Source: a virus. From it: 36,792 nucleotides of DNA. Made by a program: the position numbers and the translations under genes. The stretch covers positions 1 to 36,792 of the IMG/VR virus record IMGVR_UViG_3300042881_001286. The stretch is one strand, 5' to 3'. This document shows, piece after piece, positions 1 through 7,342 of this stretch. Position 1 is the first letter of the stretch; each line of letters opens with the position of its first letter. A model generated the notes under the pieces. The model was given only the letters and a program-made list of their open reading frames with translations, was not told where the DNA came from and made no database searches.

Positions 1-975
1 AATATTGTACAAAACACGGACATTCCAGAACTCGTTGAACTTGGTTACTTGTCAAGATGTCGCGCCTTTCAGATGCAGGATGATTTAAGCGACCTTGAAA
101 CGAAGGCAGGGGAATACACCGATGATAGTTTATTTGGTCACTTCAATTCTCAGAAACTATTTGACGGAGTTATAGACCAATATAGATCGAAGGCCAACGA
201 TAAGAAAACAATCGTATTCAACGTGAACATCAAACACGCTGAAAACATGACCAAGGCTTTCAATGACGCGGGCATAAGGGCTGAATGTGTGACAAGCAAT
301 ACACCAAAAGACGAACGATCAAGGATACTTAACGCCTTTTCTAATGGGCATTTTCCAGTATTGAACAATTGCGGAATACTTACTACGGGATATGATGAAC
401 CAACAATCGAATGCGTAATAATGAACCGAGCGACAAAGAGCCTACCATTATGGCTTCAATGTTGCGGACGTGGTTCAAGAACCATTCAGGATGTCAAGGA
501 TGAGTTTATCGTTCTTGATTTTGGAATGAATCACGACCAGCACGGTATGTGGGCAGAAGCGCGTAAATGGAAAATAGAGCCACCACGCAAGAAAAAAAAG
601 GCTGACACCGCTCCAGTCAAGGAGTGTCCGAAGTGTCAATCACTTGTATTCGCATCTGCACGAACTTGCCGTTACTGCAATCATTCGTTTCCATTTGAAG
701 CAAAGGAACTTTCAGAAGGGAAGATGGTTGAGATGTCATTACGCATACCAACAAACCTTGAAGGTCGAAAAATCAGTAGCCTTAATTTATTGGAGTTGAT
801 AGAACTTGAGCGATCAAAGGCTTACAAACCAACTTTCATTTGGAGGGTAATTAGGTCAAGGGGCGAACAGTCAATAAAAGACTATGCGTTAGTTAAGAAG
901 TATTCAAGCGGATGGGTTTATAGACAGAAACAAGAAATGCACAATTCACAATTTAAAGACTACGTACTAAGATGA
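1..975 (+). CDS. SF2 DEAD/DEAH-type helicase, C-terminal part (5' truncated)
   Basis: The reading frame is open from base 1, so the gene begins before the window; a TTG at 49 lies inside the frame and is not the true start. What remains is the second RecA-like helicase lobe. It has a strand reading KTIVFNVNIKHAE (motif IV region), GILTTGYDEP (motif V region) and QCCGRGSR (motif VI with arginine fingers). A zinc-ribbon-like C-terminal tail follows, with the pairs CPKC and CRYC. Such proteins in phages unwind or remodel DNA during replication or recombination. The stop overlaps the start of the VRR-NUC gene by ATGA, giving a helicase-nuclease pair. The family assignment is secure; the exact role is inferred. 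Walker A and B must lie upstream, outside the window. Confidence 0.9.
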   Translation, partial: NIVQNTDIPELVELGYLSRCRAFQMQDDLSDLETKAGEYTDDSLFGHFNSQKLFDGVIDQYRSKANDKKTIVFNVNIKHAENMTKAFNDAGIRAECVTSNTPKDERSRILNAFSNGHFPVLNNCGILTTGYDEPTIECVIMNRATKSLPLWLQCCGRGSRTIQDVKDEFIVLDFGMNHDQHGMWAEARKWKIEPPRKKKKADTAPVKECPKCQSLVFASARTCRYCNHSFPFEAKELSEGKMVEMSLRIPTNLEGRKISSLNLLELIELERSKAYKPTFIWRVIRSRGEQSIKDYALVKKYSSGWVYRQKQEMHNSQFKDYVLR

Positions 976-1298
976 GCGACATAACAGAAGCTAGACTTCA
1001 ATCCGATTGCTTCATGTGGCATTGGAACACCCGACCGTTAGAGCGTGGCCGATTGTTCATGGTCCACAACAGCCCAAAGAACGCGATTGACGGGGCCAGG
1101 CTTAAAGCGATGGGAATGGTGGCGGGTGTTTCGGACATGATCTACCTGCGCGATGGGTTGCCGCCTTTGTGTATCGAGTTAAAGCTACCCGATGGCATCC
1201 AGTCAAAGGCTCAGAAGGAATGGCAGAAGGTGGCCGAATCGGTCGGATGTGAGTACGTGATCATTCGCAGCTTGGCCGACTTCCAAAGCCTTATTTAG
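972..1298 (+). CDS. VRR-NUC domain nuclease
   Basis: A 108-residue protein that fits the small VRR-NUC (PD-(D/E)xK superfamily) nucleases common in phages. GVSDMIYL supplies the catalytic Asp and CIELKLPDG the E-x-K pair, with SKAQKEWQ after it, the usual family order. Such stand-alone proteins are often Holliday-junction or structure-specific nucleases and frequently sit beside an SF2 helicase, as here (ATGA overlap at 972). The stop codon TAG at 1296-1298 lies inside the operator-like sequence that precedes the next operon, so this gene probably ends a transcription unit. Confidence 0.88.
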   Translation: MSDITEARLQSDCFMWHWNTRPLERGRLFMVHNSPKNAIDGARLKAMGMVAGVSDMIYLRDGLPPLCIELKLPDGIQSKAQKEWQKVAESVGCEYVIIRSLADFQSLI

Positions 1299-1378
1299 AA
1301 CGATTACAAATTAGCCGACACGCATACAACAGAACAAAAGAATAATTATTTTTACCGAAACAATTAAACAGAGAACAA
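1292..1378 (+). promoter_or_regulatory. Intergenic control region with a degenerate copy of the palindromic operator
   Basis: Bases 1294-1310 read TTTAGAACGATTACAAA, which matches the 17-bp palindromes at 31844 and 35023 in 13 of the 16 non-central positions and is followed by the same ATTA flank. About 45 bases from the operator centre is TATTTTTA (1347-1354), a possible weak -7 box (consensus TAnnTTTG). No -33 TTTG is evident. The gene at 1379 follows. Inference: operator and promoter for the recombination operon. Confidence 0.55.
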
Positions 1379-1891
1379 ATGCCAAATTACAGAAACGTGT
1401 ACAAGTCCGACCACTTGGGGGTCGTTGACCTAGAAGAATTAGTAGAACAGGGGAAGTCTCTTGTGTTTACCGTGACGAAGGTGAAACAAGAAGAAGGCGC
1501 GATGGTCGCAGGGAACAAGGGCAACTTCAACATCGCCTACTTCAAAGAGGGCATTAAGCCGTTGGTTCTCAACGCTACCAACGCCAATACCATAAGAAGG
1601 CTTGGCGGTTTCGGAACAGACGTTGACACTTGGCTGAATTTGGCCGTTGAACTGTACATTGATTCATCCGTCAAAATGAAAGGTCAGGTGGTCGGAGGTG
1701 TTCGGATAAGGACAACAAGCCCAACTCCACGGGTTGAGGTGTCAGATACTTTAGCCATCGCTGCATTATGCGCGGCAACTGACCTCGGACAGCTTAACGC
1801 AATATGGAAGGGGCTGGGTGCAGATGAGAAGAAACTAGCTACCGTGATCAAAGTGGCACAGGATATTAAAGTTAAACTAGCTGAGAAATGA
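1379..1891 (+). CDS. Probable ssDNA-binding or recombination accessory protein
   Basis: A 170-residue protein starting at the ATG just after the control region. The first about 115 residues are strand-rich with basic patches (VFTVTKVKQEEGAMVAGNKG; GQVVGGVRIRT), consistent with an OB-like fold. The last about 50 residues are helical (LAIAALCAATDLGQLNAIWK). It overlaps the YqaJ exonuclease gene by ATGA. I recognise it as a type of protein that accompanies YqaJ exonucleases in Bacteroidetes phages, but I cannot name a family. A role in binding ssDNA for the exonuclease is inference from position and fold impression. Confidence 0.75.
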   Translation: MPNYRNVYKSDHLGVVDLEELVEQGKSLVFTVTKVKQEEGAMVAGNKGNFNIAYFKEGIKPLVLNATNANTIRRLGGFGTDVDTWLNLAVELYIDSSVKMKGQVVGGVRIRTTSPTPRVEVSDTLAIAALCAATDLGQLNAIWKGLGADEKKLATVIKVAQDIKVKLAEK

Positions 1892-2541
1892 AACCACACT
1901 TCAACATAGAACAAGGTTCGGACGAATGGCATTTGATCCGACAGGCAAAGGTAGGCGGCTCAACGTCAGGCCAACTTCACGTAAAGTCAGACACGCTACT
2001 GGAGCAGCTGCTTTCAGAAATGGCCGAACCGTTCCAAGTACCTGACGAGGGGTTCATCACAGCACCAATGCAACGGGGCAAAGACCTAGAGCCGTTGGCT
2101 GTTGCCGAGGTTGCTAAATACACGGGGCTGTCTTTCATGTCGGTCGGGTGGCTTCAATCAGATGAGTGCGAATTGATAGGCGCAAGTCCAGACGCGATAA
2201 CCGAAGATCTGACAGAGATCATTGAAACAAAATGCCCGAACGCCAAGACGCATATCAGCTACCTTCGTGCCGACATTCTGCCAATAGATTACGTTGATCA
2301 AGTGACGCATTACTTCGCTATTCATCCTGAATTGCAGAAGGTTCACTTCGCATCGTATCGCCCCGAATGCATCAAGCCGTTGTTCGTTAAGACCATAACA
2401 AGGGACTCGGTTGTGAATGTCGGGACGAAGGCGAGGCCAGTAATGCTATCAGTTGGCGATTACGCTAAAGAGAAGGTAACACTTGCCCAATCATTGACGG
2501 TCAGATTAAAAGAAGAAATCAATAAACTAAACGAAATATGA
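1888..2541 (+). CDS. YqaJ-like (lambda exonuclease family) recombination exonuclease
   Basis: 217 residues, the normal size for the YqaJ/lambda-exo family of PD-(D/E)xK nucleases, which resect dsDNA 5' ends to feed single-strand annealing. The N-terminal QGSDEWHLIRQAKVGGS is the family signature. RGKDLEP (residues 63-69) gives the conserved Glu, GASPDA gives Asp102, and ETKCP gives Glu113 and Lys115. A Gln-rich helix, VDQVTHYFAIH, follows, as in the family. The ATGA overlaps at both ends place it in a translationally coupled recombination operon with the OB-like proteins. No RecT/Erf-type annealase is visible in the window; it may lie upstream, or the neighbouring protein may act with it. Confidence 0.92.
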   Translation: MKPHFNIEQGSDEWHLIRQAKVGGSTSGQLHVKSDTLLEQLLSEMAEPFQVPDEGFITAPMQRGKDLEPLAVAEVAKYTGLSFMSVGWLQSDECELIGASPDAITEDLTEIIETKCPNAKTHISYLRADILPIDYVDQVTHYFAIHPELQKVHFASYRPECIKPLFVKTITRDSVVNVGTKARPVMLSVGDYAKEKVTLAQSLTVRLKEEINKLNEI

Positions 2542-2816
2542 AGCAGTTAAAAGGTACGATTCACAGCATTACCCCGATTGAAACGGTCGGGTCTAACGGA
2601 ACTCAAAAGCGGTCAGTAGTCTTAAACACGGGTGACCAATACAATCCGCACGTTGCTATCACATTCATGGGCAAGTCAATTGACAAGGCGGCTAACCTCC
2701 GAGTGGGGCAGGACGTTACGATTGACGTGAACATCGGCAGCCGAGAATACAACGGCAAATGGTTCACCGAAGTAAGCGGATGGAAGGTGGCAATTGATAA
2801 CGATGAGTTGCCATGA
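2538..2816 (+). CDS. DUF3127 family OB-fold protein
   Basis: 92 residues. The layout matches DUF3127, a small OB-fold family typical of Bacteroidetes. It has KGTIHSITPIETVGSNGTQKRSVVLNT, then the hydrophobic strand HVAITFMGK, LRVGQDVTIDVNIGSREYNGKW, and a final W-containing strand. The SREYNGKWFTEVSGWKV end is the most diagnostic part. These proteins are thought to bind single-stranded DNA, so here it probably serves as the phage SSB-like protein next to the YqaJ exonuclease. It is coupled by ATGA at both ends. Confidence 0.85.
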   Translation: MKQLKGTIHSITPIETVGSNGTQKRSVVLNTGDQYNPHVAITFMGKSIDKAANLRVGQDVTIDVNIGSREYNGKWFTEVSGWKVAIDNDELP

Positions 2817-3241
2817 CAAAGAACAACGACCAATTCCGCGAACTAATGTATAGGCACAACGACAACATTGACCTAGCCGTTGCTGAGTTACATCAAGAGT
2901 TGATGGTGACCATGTTTGAAGGTCGAATGAAGGAGGGCAAATTCAGGCCGCCTGTCAAGGATGTGTTTCTTGAAGTGTGCCGAGAGTTCACCGTTACACC
3001 TGAGATAGCCTTGGCAAAGACGCGGATATCTTACGCAACCACACCGCGCCACGTTATTCGATGGTACTTGACCAGACGGCTTGAATTGACTGGACACCTA
3101 ACGGCAAAGGTCACTAACAGCGTCAACCACGCTACGGTAATTCATTCGACCAAACAAGTTGATAATTGGATGCGAACAGATTTAGCGTTCAAGGCGAAGG
3201 TTGATAGGATAGTCAACAGGCTAGAAAGAAATGCAGCATAA
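2813..3241 (+). CDS. Protein with a DnaA domain IV-like DNA-binding domain
   Basis: 142 residues. From about residue 55 it follows the C-terminal DNA-binding domain of DnaA. The order is VCREFTVTPEIALAKTR (helices before the HTH), PRHVIRWYL (the PRxIAMYL equivalent), a spacer with TAKVTNS, and NHATVIHS, a clear relative of the DnaA signature DHTTVLHA. There is no AAA+ ATPase domain. The first about 50 residues are helical and acidic, of unknown function. Inference: it binds DnaA-box-like sites and either marks the phage origin or competes with or recruits host DnaA. I saw no cluster of TTATNCACA boxes in the window, so its target is unknown. Confidence 0.82.
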   Translation: MTKNNDQFRELMYRHNDNIDLAVAELHQELMVTMFEGRMKEGKFRPPVKDVFLEVCREFTVTPEIALAKTRISYATTPRHVIRWYLTRRLELTGHLTAKVTNSVNHATVIHSTKQVDNWMRTDLAFKAKVDRIVNRLERNAA

Positions 3242-3392
3242 GACCACACCTTCATTCACGTATCAAGGCCGAGCGTTTCGGTGCGTTGGAACTTTCAGAA
3301 CGGCCAACGGATGGGAGCATGATGTTCAGGATGTGGAAACAAGAGAGGTAAAACGAAAACCCGAATCATGGGTGGTAAAAGCGATGAAATGA
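3231..3392 (+). CDS. Small hypothetical protein (53 aa)
   Basis: ATG at 3231 overlaps the end of the DnaA-like gene by 11 bases, and the stop TGA (3390-3392) overlaps the next start as ATGA. This tight packing supports it as real. The protein begins MQHKTTPSFTYQGRAFRCVG and is basic with two Trp. I do not recognise a family. It could be a small regulatory or DNA-binding factor, but nothing in the sequence shows which. Confidence 0.6.
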   Translation: MQHKTTPSFTYQGRAFRCVGTFRTANGWEHDVQDVETREVKRKPESWVVKAMK

Positions 3393-3670
3393 AAGCCGAA
3401 ACACTCCTACTATTGGCATTGACCGCGGTGGTTGTTATCGTTGTCCACTTATACTCAGCACTCACGTACCATGAACCACCAATACCCCCGTGCGGTGACT
3501 TCCACAACTGCCGAATCATTCAGATAGACACGGATGGAGATTCAGCCATCTATGATGCTGTCCTACTGGACACTTGCCGACACGGTAGCTTAGTTCACTT
3601 CAAGGCCGAAGCTGATAGGTTCAATGCAGGTGACACGGCTCAGGGGAATTTCTTTGGGCAATCAAAATAA
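3389..3670 (+). CDS. Small membrane-anchored hypothetical protein
   Basis: The ATG at 3389 is preferred over an in-frame ATG at 3368 because it forms an ATGA junction with the upstream 53-aa gene and puts the hydrophobic segment at the very N-terminus (MKAETLLLLALTAVVVIVV). That leaves 93 residues: one transmembrane helix or signal anchor, then a soluble part with three Cys (PPCGDFHNC and DTC) and many acidic residues. The topology suggests an inner-membrane anchor with a periplasmic domain. The function is unknown. Confidence 0.65.
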   Translation: MKAETLLLLALTAVVVIVVHLYSALTYHEPPIPPCGDFHNCRIIQIDTDGDSAIYDAVLLDTCRHGSLVHFKAEADRFNAGDTAQGNFFGQSK

Positions 3671-3683
3671 AACATTACATTTG
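3653..3683 (+). promoter_or_regulatory. Bacteroidetes-type promoter (TTTG-N19-TACATTTG)
   Basis: -33 element TTTG at 3653-3656, 19-base spacer, -7 element TACATTTG at 3676-3683. This is a full consensus match. The ATG at 3689 begins only six bases after the last G of the box, so the transcript is probably leaderless or nearly so. Confidence 0.7.
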
Positions 3684-3688
3684 CAAAC

Positions 3689-3925
3689 ATGGGAACACGA
3701 AAGGGCGTTGAGCCGCAAAGATTCAGATACACCGCCATACTTGAGGACGGCACGAAGATCAGTAAGGTATGCTCGCTTCAAAGGTTTGTGGACGGGTTGC
3801 CTCAAGAGTTGGGGATTAAGTACGCGACACTTGCGAAGAACAAATGCTCGTTCACCCATAAGGGCGTTAAGTTTGAGCGTAGGAGGATAGTTGAAACCGT
3901 AACCAAAAAAGAGATAGTAGGATGA
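3689..3925 (+). CDS. Hypothetical protein (78 aa)
   Basis: A basic 78-residue protein beginning MGTRKGVEPQRFRY. The segment LQRFVDGLPQELGIKYATLAKNK resembles a helix-turn-helix followed by a basic strand (HKGVKFERRRIVE), so a DNA-binding role is possible but not shown. It has its own consensus promoter immediately upstream, and the mRNA probably starts at or next to its ATG. It is coupled to the next gene by ATGA. A competing frame at 3624-3890 is a shadow. Confidence 0.65.
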   Translation: MGTRKGVEPQRFRYTAILEDGTKISKVCSLQRFVDGLPQELGIKYATLAKNKCSFTHKGVKFERRRIVETVTKKEIVG

Positions 3926-4143
3926 CACGACACTTCTTTTTTGCATGTTCATTTACCACGCTGAAAGGTGGCGGAAACCTGAATTTATTCCTGACGTGTA
4001 AAGGATTTCCATCATCAGCGACCGTTATCAAAGATGCTATTGGCGCAATAAGGCGAGAGACAAATATCAAAGACGATGTAAGTGTCGTGATTACCAACTT
4101 CATCGAAATGAACGAAGACGACTTTAACTCATTCAATCAATAG
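3922..4143 (+). CDS. Hypothetical protein (73 aa)
   Basis: Joined to the previous gene by ATGA. It starts MTRHFFFACSFTTLKGGGN and ends in an acidic tail (EMNEDDFNSFNQ). The alternation of strands, helix (TVIKDAIGAIRRE) and strand (DVSVVITNFIEM) suggests a small alpha/beta domain. I do not recognise the family. Confidence 0.6.
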   Translation: MTRHFFFACSFTTLKGGGNLNLFLTCKGFPSSATVIKDAIGAIRRETNIKDDVSVVITNFIEMNEDDFNSFNQ

Positions 4144-4146
4144 ACC

Positions 4147-4374
4147 ATGAAATCAGTACACAACAAGAGCAAACAGCCGAAATATGTAGATTGGAAATTC
4201 CCTTGTTTGGGTTTAGATGAAGTAAACGGAGATGTGGTTGTTTTCACAATGTATGGCAAAGGGATGGTAGTATCGCCAGTATTTTACAGATTCGGGCATC
4301 ACGTTTGCACTTGGGAAATGTCAGATTTCAAACCCCTTCCATCCACCGAATCAATCACACTAAGCAACGACTGA
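4147..4374 (+). CDS. Hypothetical protein, weakly DUF551-like
   Basis: 75 residues. The pattern of a Trp-Pro-containing start, a strand reading DVVVFTMYGKGMVV and a C-terminal WEMSDFKPLP recalls DUF551-type phage proteins, which typically end in a Trp followed by MPLP. The similarity is by eye and weak. The start is three bases after the previous stop, and the gene is part of the small-protein run upstream of the terminase. Confidence 0.55.
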   Translation: MKSVHNKSKQPKYVDWKFPCLGLDEVNGDVVVFTMYGKGMVVSPVFYRFGHHVCTWEMSDFKPLPSTESITLSND

Positions 4375-4375
4375 G

Positions 4376-4648
4376 ATGACACCACTTCTGATCATAATCA
4401 TCATAGCATTACTCGGCTTCATTGGGTTTATGAAACTTCGGATTGATTCGCTCAAGGCCGACTACGATGCCATACTTGAACAGGCATCGAAAGATCAAGC
4501 GAGCAACCGAACGGAGTTAGCCATCTGCAAAACAGCCAAAGCACTACTAAAGGAAGCAAACGAACGCATGAAGGCCGACCGCGCTAATCTGTACTTCAGG
4601 AATGATAAGGGGCAGATGCAGGCGATAACTCCGAAGGTCAGGAATTGA
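4376..4648 (+). CDS. Small membrane-anchored coiled-coil protein
   Basis: 90 residues. Residues 3-20 are a hydrophobic helix (PLLIIIIIALLGFIGFM) serving as a signal anchor. The rest is charged and strongly helical (SLKADYDAILEQASKDQ onward), probably a coiled coil facing the periplasm or cytoplasm. i-spanin-like topology is possible, but better spanin candidates lie at 33778-34495. It starts two bases after the previous stop. Confidence 0.6.
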   Translation: MTPLLIIIIIALLGFIGFMKLRIDSLKADYDAILEQASKDQASNRTELAICKTAKALLKEANERMKADRANLYFRNDKGQMQAITPKVRN

Positions 4649-4649
4649 C

Positions 4650-4657
4650 TACCTTTG
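4650..4657 (+). promoter_or_regulatory. Possible -7 promoter element upstream of terminase
   Basis: TACCTTTG fits TAnnTTTG and lies in the 43-base gap ahead of the small terminase gene, leaving a 34-base leader. No TTTG or TTG is seen at the expected -33 position, so this is only moderately supported. Confidence 0.4.
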
Positions 4658-4691
4658 TAAATTAAGTGATTGAATAACCAATTTATATCGA

Positions 4692-4946
4692 ATGGGTAAA
4701 AGGGGCGGGGCAAGGGAAGGTTCAGGTAGGCCATCAAAGGCCGATGAGCAGAAACTTATCGAGACACTTAGCCCACTTCAACCTAAGGCCATGTTAGCTT
4801 TCAATAAGGGGCTGCAAGACGGTGAACGATGGGCGGTTGAACTGTTCTTCAAATACTACTACGGATTGCCAAAGCAACAGATCGACCACACCACTCAAGG
4901 CGATAAGATAAACGTTCCAGTCATTAACGTCCATAGTGAGCATTGA
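4692..4946 (+). CDS. terS: Terminase small subunit
   Basis: 84 residues with the start MGKRGGAREGSGRPSKADEQ, the AT-hook-like GxREGxGRP opening typical of short small terminase subunits in Bacteroidetes phages. A helical stretch (LSPLQPKAMLAFNKGLQDGE) and WAVELFFKYYYGLPKQ follow. It should recognise the packaging site and stimulate the large subunit. Its 3' end overlaps the large subunit gene by 11 bases. The assignment rests on the motif and the position directly before terL. Confidence 0.85.
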   Translation: MGKRGGAREGSGRPSKADEQKLIETLSPLQPKAMLAFNKGLQDGERWAVELFFKYYYGLPKQQIDHTTQGDKINVPVINVHSEH

Positions 4947-6279
4947 CCTATCGAAGAAACAATCTCAGGCGTGGCACTACCTTGAAAGTCACCCGAAGGT
5001 ATCGGAGGTGTTTTTTGGTGGCGGGGCAGGTGGCGGCAAGTCGTGGTTCGGTTGCGTTTGGCACATCAACAGGCGGATGCGTTACGCTGGTAGCCGTGGC
5101 GTAATAGGTAGGTCGAAAATATCCGCGTTAGAACAATCTACCTTAGTCACCCTATTTGAGGTCGCTCACATCATGGGCTATCAGGTAGGGGTTGACTTCA
5201 ACTACAATTCACAGAAGCATACCGTCAACTGGTCTAACGGTTCGGTAACGGTTCTAAAAGACCTTTTCCTCTATCCATCTGACCCCGACTTTATTTCGCT
5301 TGGATCAACTGAGTACACCGATGCGTTCATAGATGAGGTGACTGAGATAACCGAAAAGGCTTACGATATTGTGAGTAGCCGTATCCGATACAAATTGGAT
5401 GAGTTCGGATTGACCCCGAAACTGTTAAGCACAGGAAACCCGCGTAAGAATTGGGTCAAGTCTAAATTCGTTGATCCCGAAGCGTTGCCCGAACATATTA
5501 ACTTTGTCCAGTCGCTACTGTCTGACAACCCTAACGACAAATTCAAAGAGTTGTATGAGCAACAGCTTGGTCGAATGCGTTCCGACTACGACAAGCAACG
5601 GCTATTGTATGGTAATTGGGATGCGGATGAGGAGGTCAACAATCCTTTCGCTTTCAACTGGTCAGACACCGACCACATCAAGCCGTGTTACCACAACGAG
5701 AGCAGGCAGCTTATCATTTCTATGGACTTTAACATTGAGCCTTTCGCGTTCATATATTCGCACGTTTGGCAGGATAAGGATGGATTTCATTGTCACATCT
5801 TTATGGAAGAAACAATTGAAAAGGGTTCGGTTCATCAAGCGGTTACGAACATTCGGCAAAAGTTCCACCACTTCCTATGGAATTGCGTAATAACAGGCGA
5901 TTACAACGGGAATAAGAAAGAACTAAATCAATCCGACAACGCTTCAAACTTTGAACAGATAAGGCGTGAGTTAGGGCTATCGGCAAGACAGATTCAAACA
6001 AGCCCGAACCCTAAGCACTCCAATAGCCGTAACGACCTTAACTTTGTGCTATTCCATTCACGCGGATTACCGCATGACATTGATTTCAGGATAGACCCGC
6101 GATGCCCGAATACCATACGCGATATGAAGTTCGTTGAGGCCGATGGTGAGGGTGGTATCGTTAAGACCAACCGTAAACACGCACATGAAAAGGCCGACCA
6201 CTTGGACGCGGTGAGGTACTTGGTGAACCATGATGCGGTTCAGCGGTACATCCGTTACCGACAGAAGTTGAATGTTTGA
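4936..6279 (+). CDS. terL: Terminase large subunit
   Basis: 447 residues, standard length. ATPase domain: Walker A FGGGAGGGKS (27-36), Walker B with Asp133-Glu134 in AFIDEVTE, and STGNP (166-169) as the coupling motif. RNase H-like nuclease domain: Asp264 (SMDFN), Asp322 (TGDYNG) and Asp421/Asp424 (ADHLDAVRY) can form the metal site. It translocates DNA into the prohead and cuts the concatemer. The start is a GTG at 4936 inside the terS 3' end; no better start precedes the Walker A region at the right distance. Confidence 0.95.
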   Translation: MSIDLSKKQSQAWHYLESHPKVSEVFFGGGAGGGKSWFGCVWHINRRMRYAGSRGVIGRSKISALEQSTLVTLFEVAHIMGYQVGVDFNYNSQKHTVNWSNGSVTVLKDLFLYPSDPDFISLGSTEYTDAFIDEVTEITEKAYDIVSSRIRYKLDEFGLTPKLLSTGNPRKNWVKSKFVDPEALPEHINFVQSLLSDNPNDKFKELYEQQLGRMRSDYDKQRLLYGNWDADEEVNNPFAFNWSDTDHIKPCYHNESRQLIISMDFNIEPFAFIYSHVWQDKDGFHCHIFMEETIEKGSVHQAVTNIRQKFHHFLWNCVITGDYNGNKKELNQSDNASNFEQIRRELGLSARQIQTSPNPKHSNSRNDLNFVLFHSRGLPHDIDFRIDPRCPNTIRDMKFVEADGEGGIVKTNRKHAHEKADHLDAVRYLVNHDAVQRYIRYRQKLNV

Positions 6280-6301
6280 TTAGTGATTAATCGTATATTT
6301 G
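6275..6301 (+). promoter_or_regulatory. Possible promoter with TATATTTG -7 box
   Basis: TATATTTG at 6294-6301 matches TAnnTTTG. The nearest TTTG is at 6275-6278, giving a short 15-base spacer. The GTG start of the next small gene begins five bases after the box, again implying a leaderless message. Confidence 0.4.
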
Positions 6302-6305
6302 CCTC

Positions 6306-6470
6306 GTGACACCAAAAGAACATCTGGACAACCTTAGGCATAACGCCAACGCTTTGACCAAGGCGAAGAACGAGATCAACGCTAATTTCAATAGCTTTGT
6401 CAAGATGTGTCAGAAGGTCGGGTATTCCGTTAATCCGAAAACAGGAGAATTGAAACTATTGAAACCATGA
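6306..6470 (+). CDS. Small hypothetical protein (54 aa, GTG start)
   Basis: The frame runs from GTG 6306 to TGA 6468-6470 and ends in an ATGA junction with the next gene, which supports translation. The product begins MTPKEHLDNLRHNANALTKA. It looks like a basic amphipathic helix followed by a short strand pair (VGYSVNPKTGELKLL). I do not recognise a family. It fills what would otherwise be a gap after terL. Confidence 0.55.
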   Translation: MTPKEHLDNLRHNANALTKAKNEINANFNSFVKMCQKVGYSVNPKTGELKLLKP

Positions 6471-6829
6471 GCGTTTGCGATCCATGTATTAAGGTGTTGC
6501 CCGTCCTATATTGTTCGGACGATGTTTGGGTAGGTGACTGGCCTGCGGGCGCGAATGTCGCATTGCAAGTTTGGTGGATGAACACGGCCAACGGATTGAT
6601 AGGACATCAGGCCGTTACAAGCGGGGCAAGTGGCAAGGTATCAATCGAGTTCTCCAATAAGATGGAGGGCAATACCTACGAACTTTGGATGAACGCAAGT
6701 GTAGCGCAAATGATGCTAAAGTCACAGTTCAAACTACCTTCGACCGCTACACTTGTTGATTGTATCCTTGTCTCGTTTGAAAGGGTGACAGACCTAACGG
6801 TAGCTGAAAGCAAAGTAAGCGCGGCATGA
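6467..6829 (+). CDS. Hypothetical, possibly virion-associated protein
   Basis: 120 residues, strand-rich with many Trp (VWVGDWPAGANVALQVWWMN) and Cys pairs near the start (CDPCIKVLP, YC). The composition resembles small phage structural or decoration proteins with a beta-sandwich fold. It lies between the terminase and the tail chaperone genes, coupled by ATGA on both sides. No family recognised; a structural role is inferred from position and composition only. Confidence 0.6.
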   Translation: MSVCDPCIKVLPVLYCSDDVWVGDWPAGANVALQVWWMNTANGLIGHQAVTSGASGKVSIEFSNKMEGNTYELWMNASVAQMMLKSQFKLPSTATLVDCILVSFERVTDLTVAESKVSAA

Positions 6830-7125
6830 TAGAACTCTATACCGCGTTGTTCATTATCGGAATGAATCGAAGCGTTGACATGATACTTCATTCATTCACA
6901 GGTAACGGATTGGAGGAGTATTGGGACATGATGGAGGGGTCAACGTGGCGAAACGCTACTAAACCCGTTATCTTTTGCGTTTACTGTATGCCGTCAGTTT
7001 GGGCTACTTCAAGCTACCTATACCACTTCGGAACTTACGGGGTAATTCAATGGGCAATGTTCGTTTTCGTTGTTGCCGCATTGATTCACATAATCAATAG
7101 AGCGATTGAAAAACTGGACAAATGA
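6826..7125 (+). CDS. Small membrane protein, two predicted TM helices
   Basis: 99 residues. Two hydrophobic stretches are evident: about 47-66 (VIFCVYCMPSVWATSSYLY) and about 70-91 (GVIQWAMFVFVVAALIHII). A short basic tail follows. The CVYC-MPSVWAT motif recurs, as far as I recall, in small membrane proteins of Bacteroidetes phages upstream of the tail chaperone. A holin role is conceivable, but a better candidate exists at 30332. Coupled by ATGA on both sides. Confidence 0.65.
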   Translation: MIELYTALFIIGMNRSVDMILHSFTGNGLEEYWDMMEGSTWRNATKPVIFCVYCMPSVWATSSYLYHFGTYGVIQWAMFVFVVAALIHIINRAIEKLDK

Positions 7126-7331
7126 GTTTTAAACTGGGCGAATCAGTATTTTTAAAGACCGATCCCGAACAGCACGAGAACATCATAGTTGCAAGAACAG
7201 AATTTGTTGGTGGAACGGTAATTTACAGGATAGCGTGTAACGGCTCAACGGTTGACGTTTACGGCTGTGAGTTGACCGATGAACCCGACCAATTGAAGCT
7301 ACTGAATATTAGGGCTGAGAATGTAGAATAA
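7122..7331 (+). CDS. Small hypothetical protein (69 aa)
   Basis: Begins MSFKLGESVFLKTDPEQHEN and continues with two strand segments (VIYRIACNGSTVDVYGCEL). This fits a small SH3-like beta barrel of a kind I have seen next to tail chaperone genes in Bacteroidetes phages and mobile elements. The function is unknown. Joined to the upstream membrane protein gene by ATGA. Confidence 0.65.
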   Translation: MSFKLGESVFLKTDPEQHENIIVARTEFVGGTVIYRIACNGSTVDVYGCELTDEPDQLKLLNIRAENVE

Positions 7332-7342
7332 ACAATAATCAA

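Noticed and set aside
3624-3890. 88-residue ORF overlapping the gene at 3689
   Set aside because: It reads in another frame across the promoter and the better-supported gene at 3689, with Arg/Ser-rich low-complexity content typical of a shadow frame.
5471-5890. 139-residue ORF within terL
   Set aside because: Ser/Thr/Arg-rich shadow of the terminase frame, which carries all the catalytic motifs.
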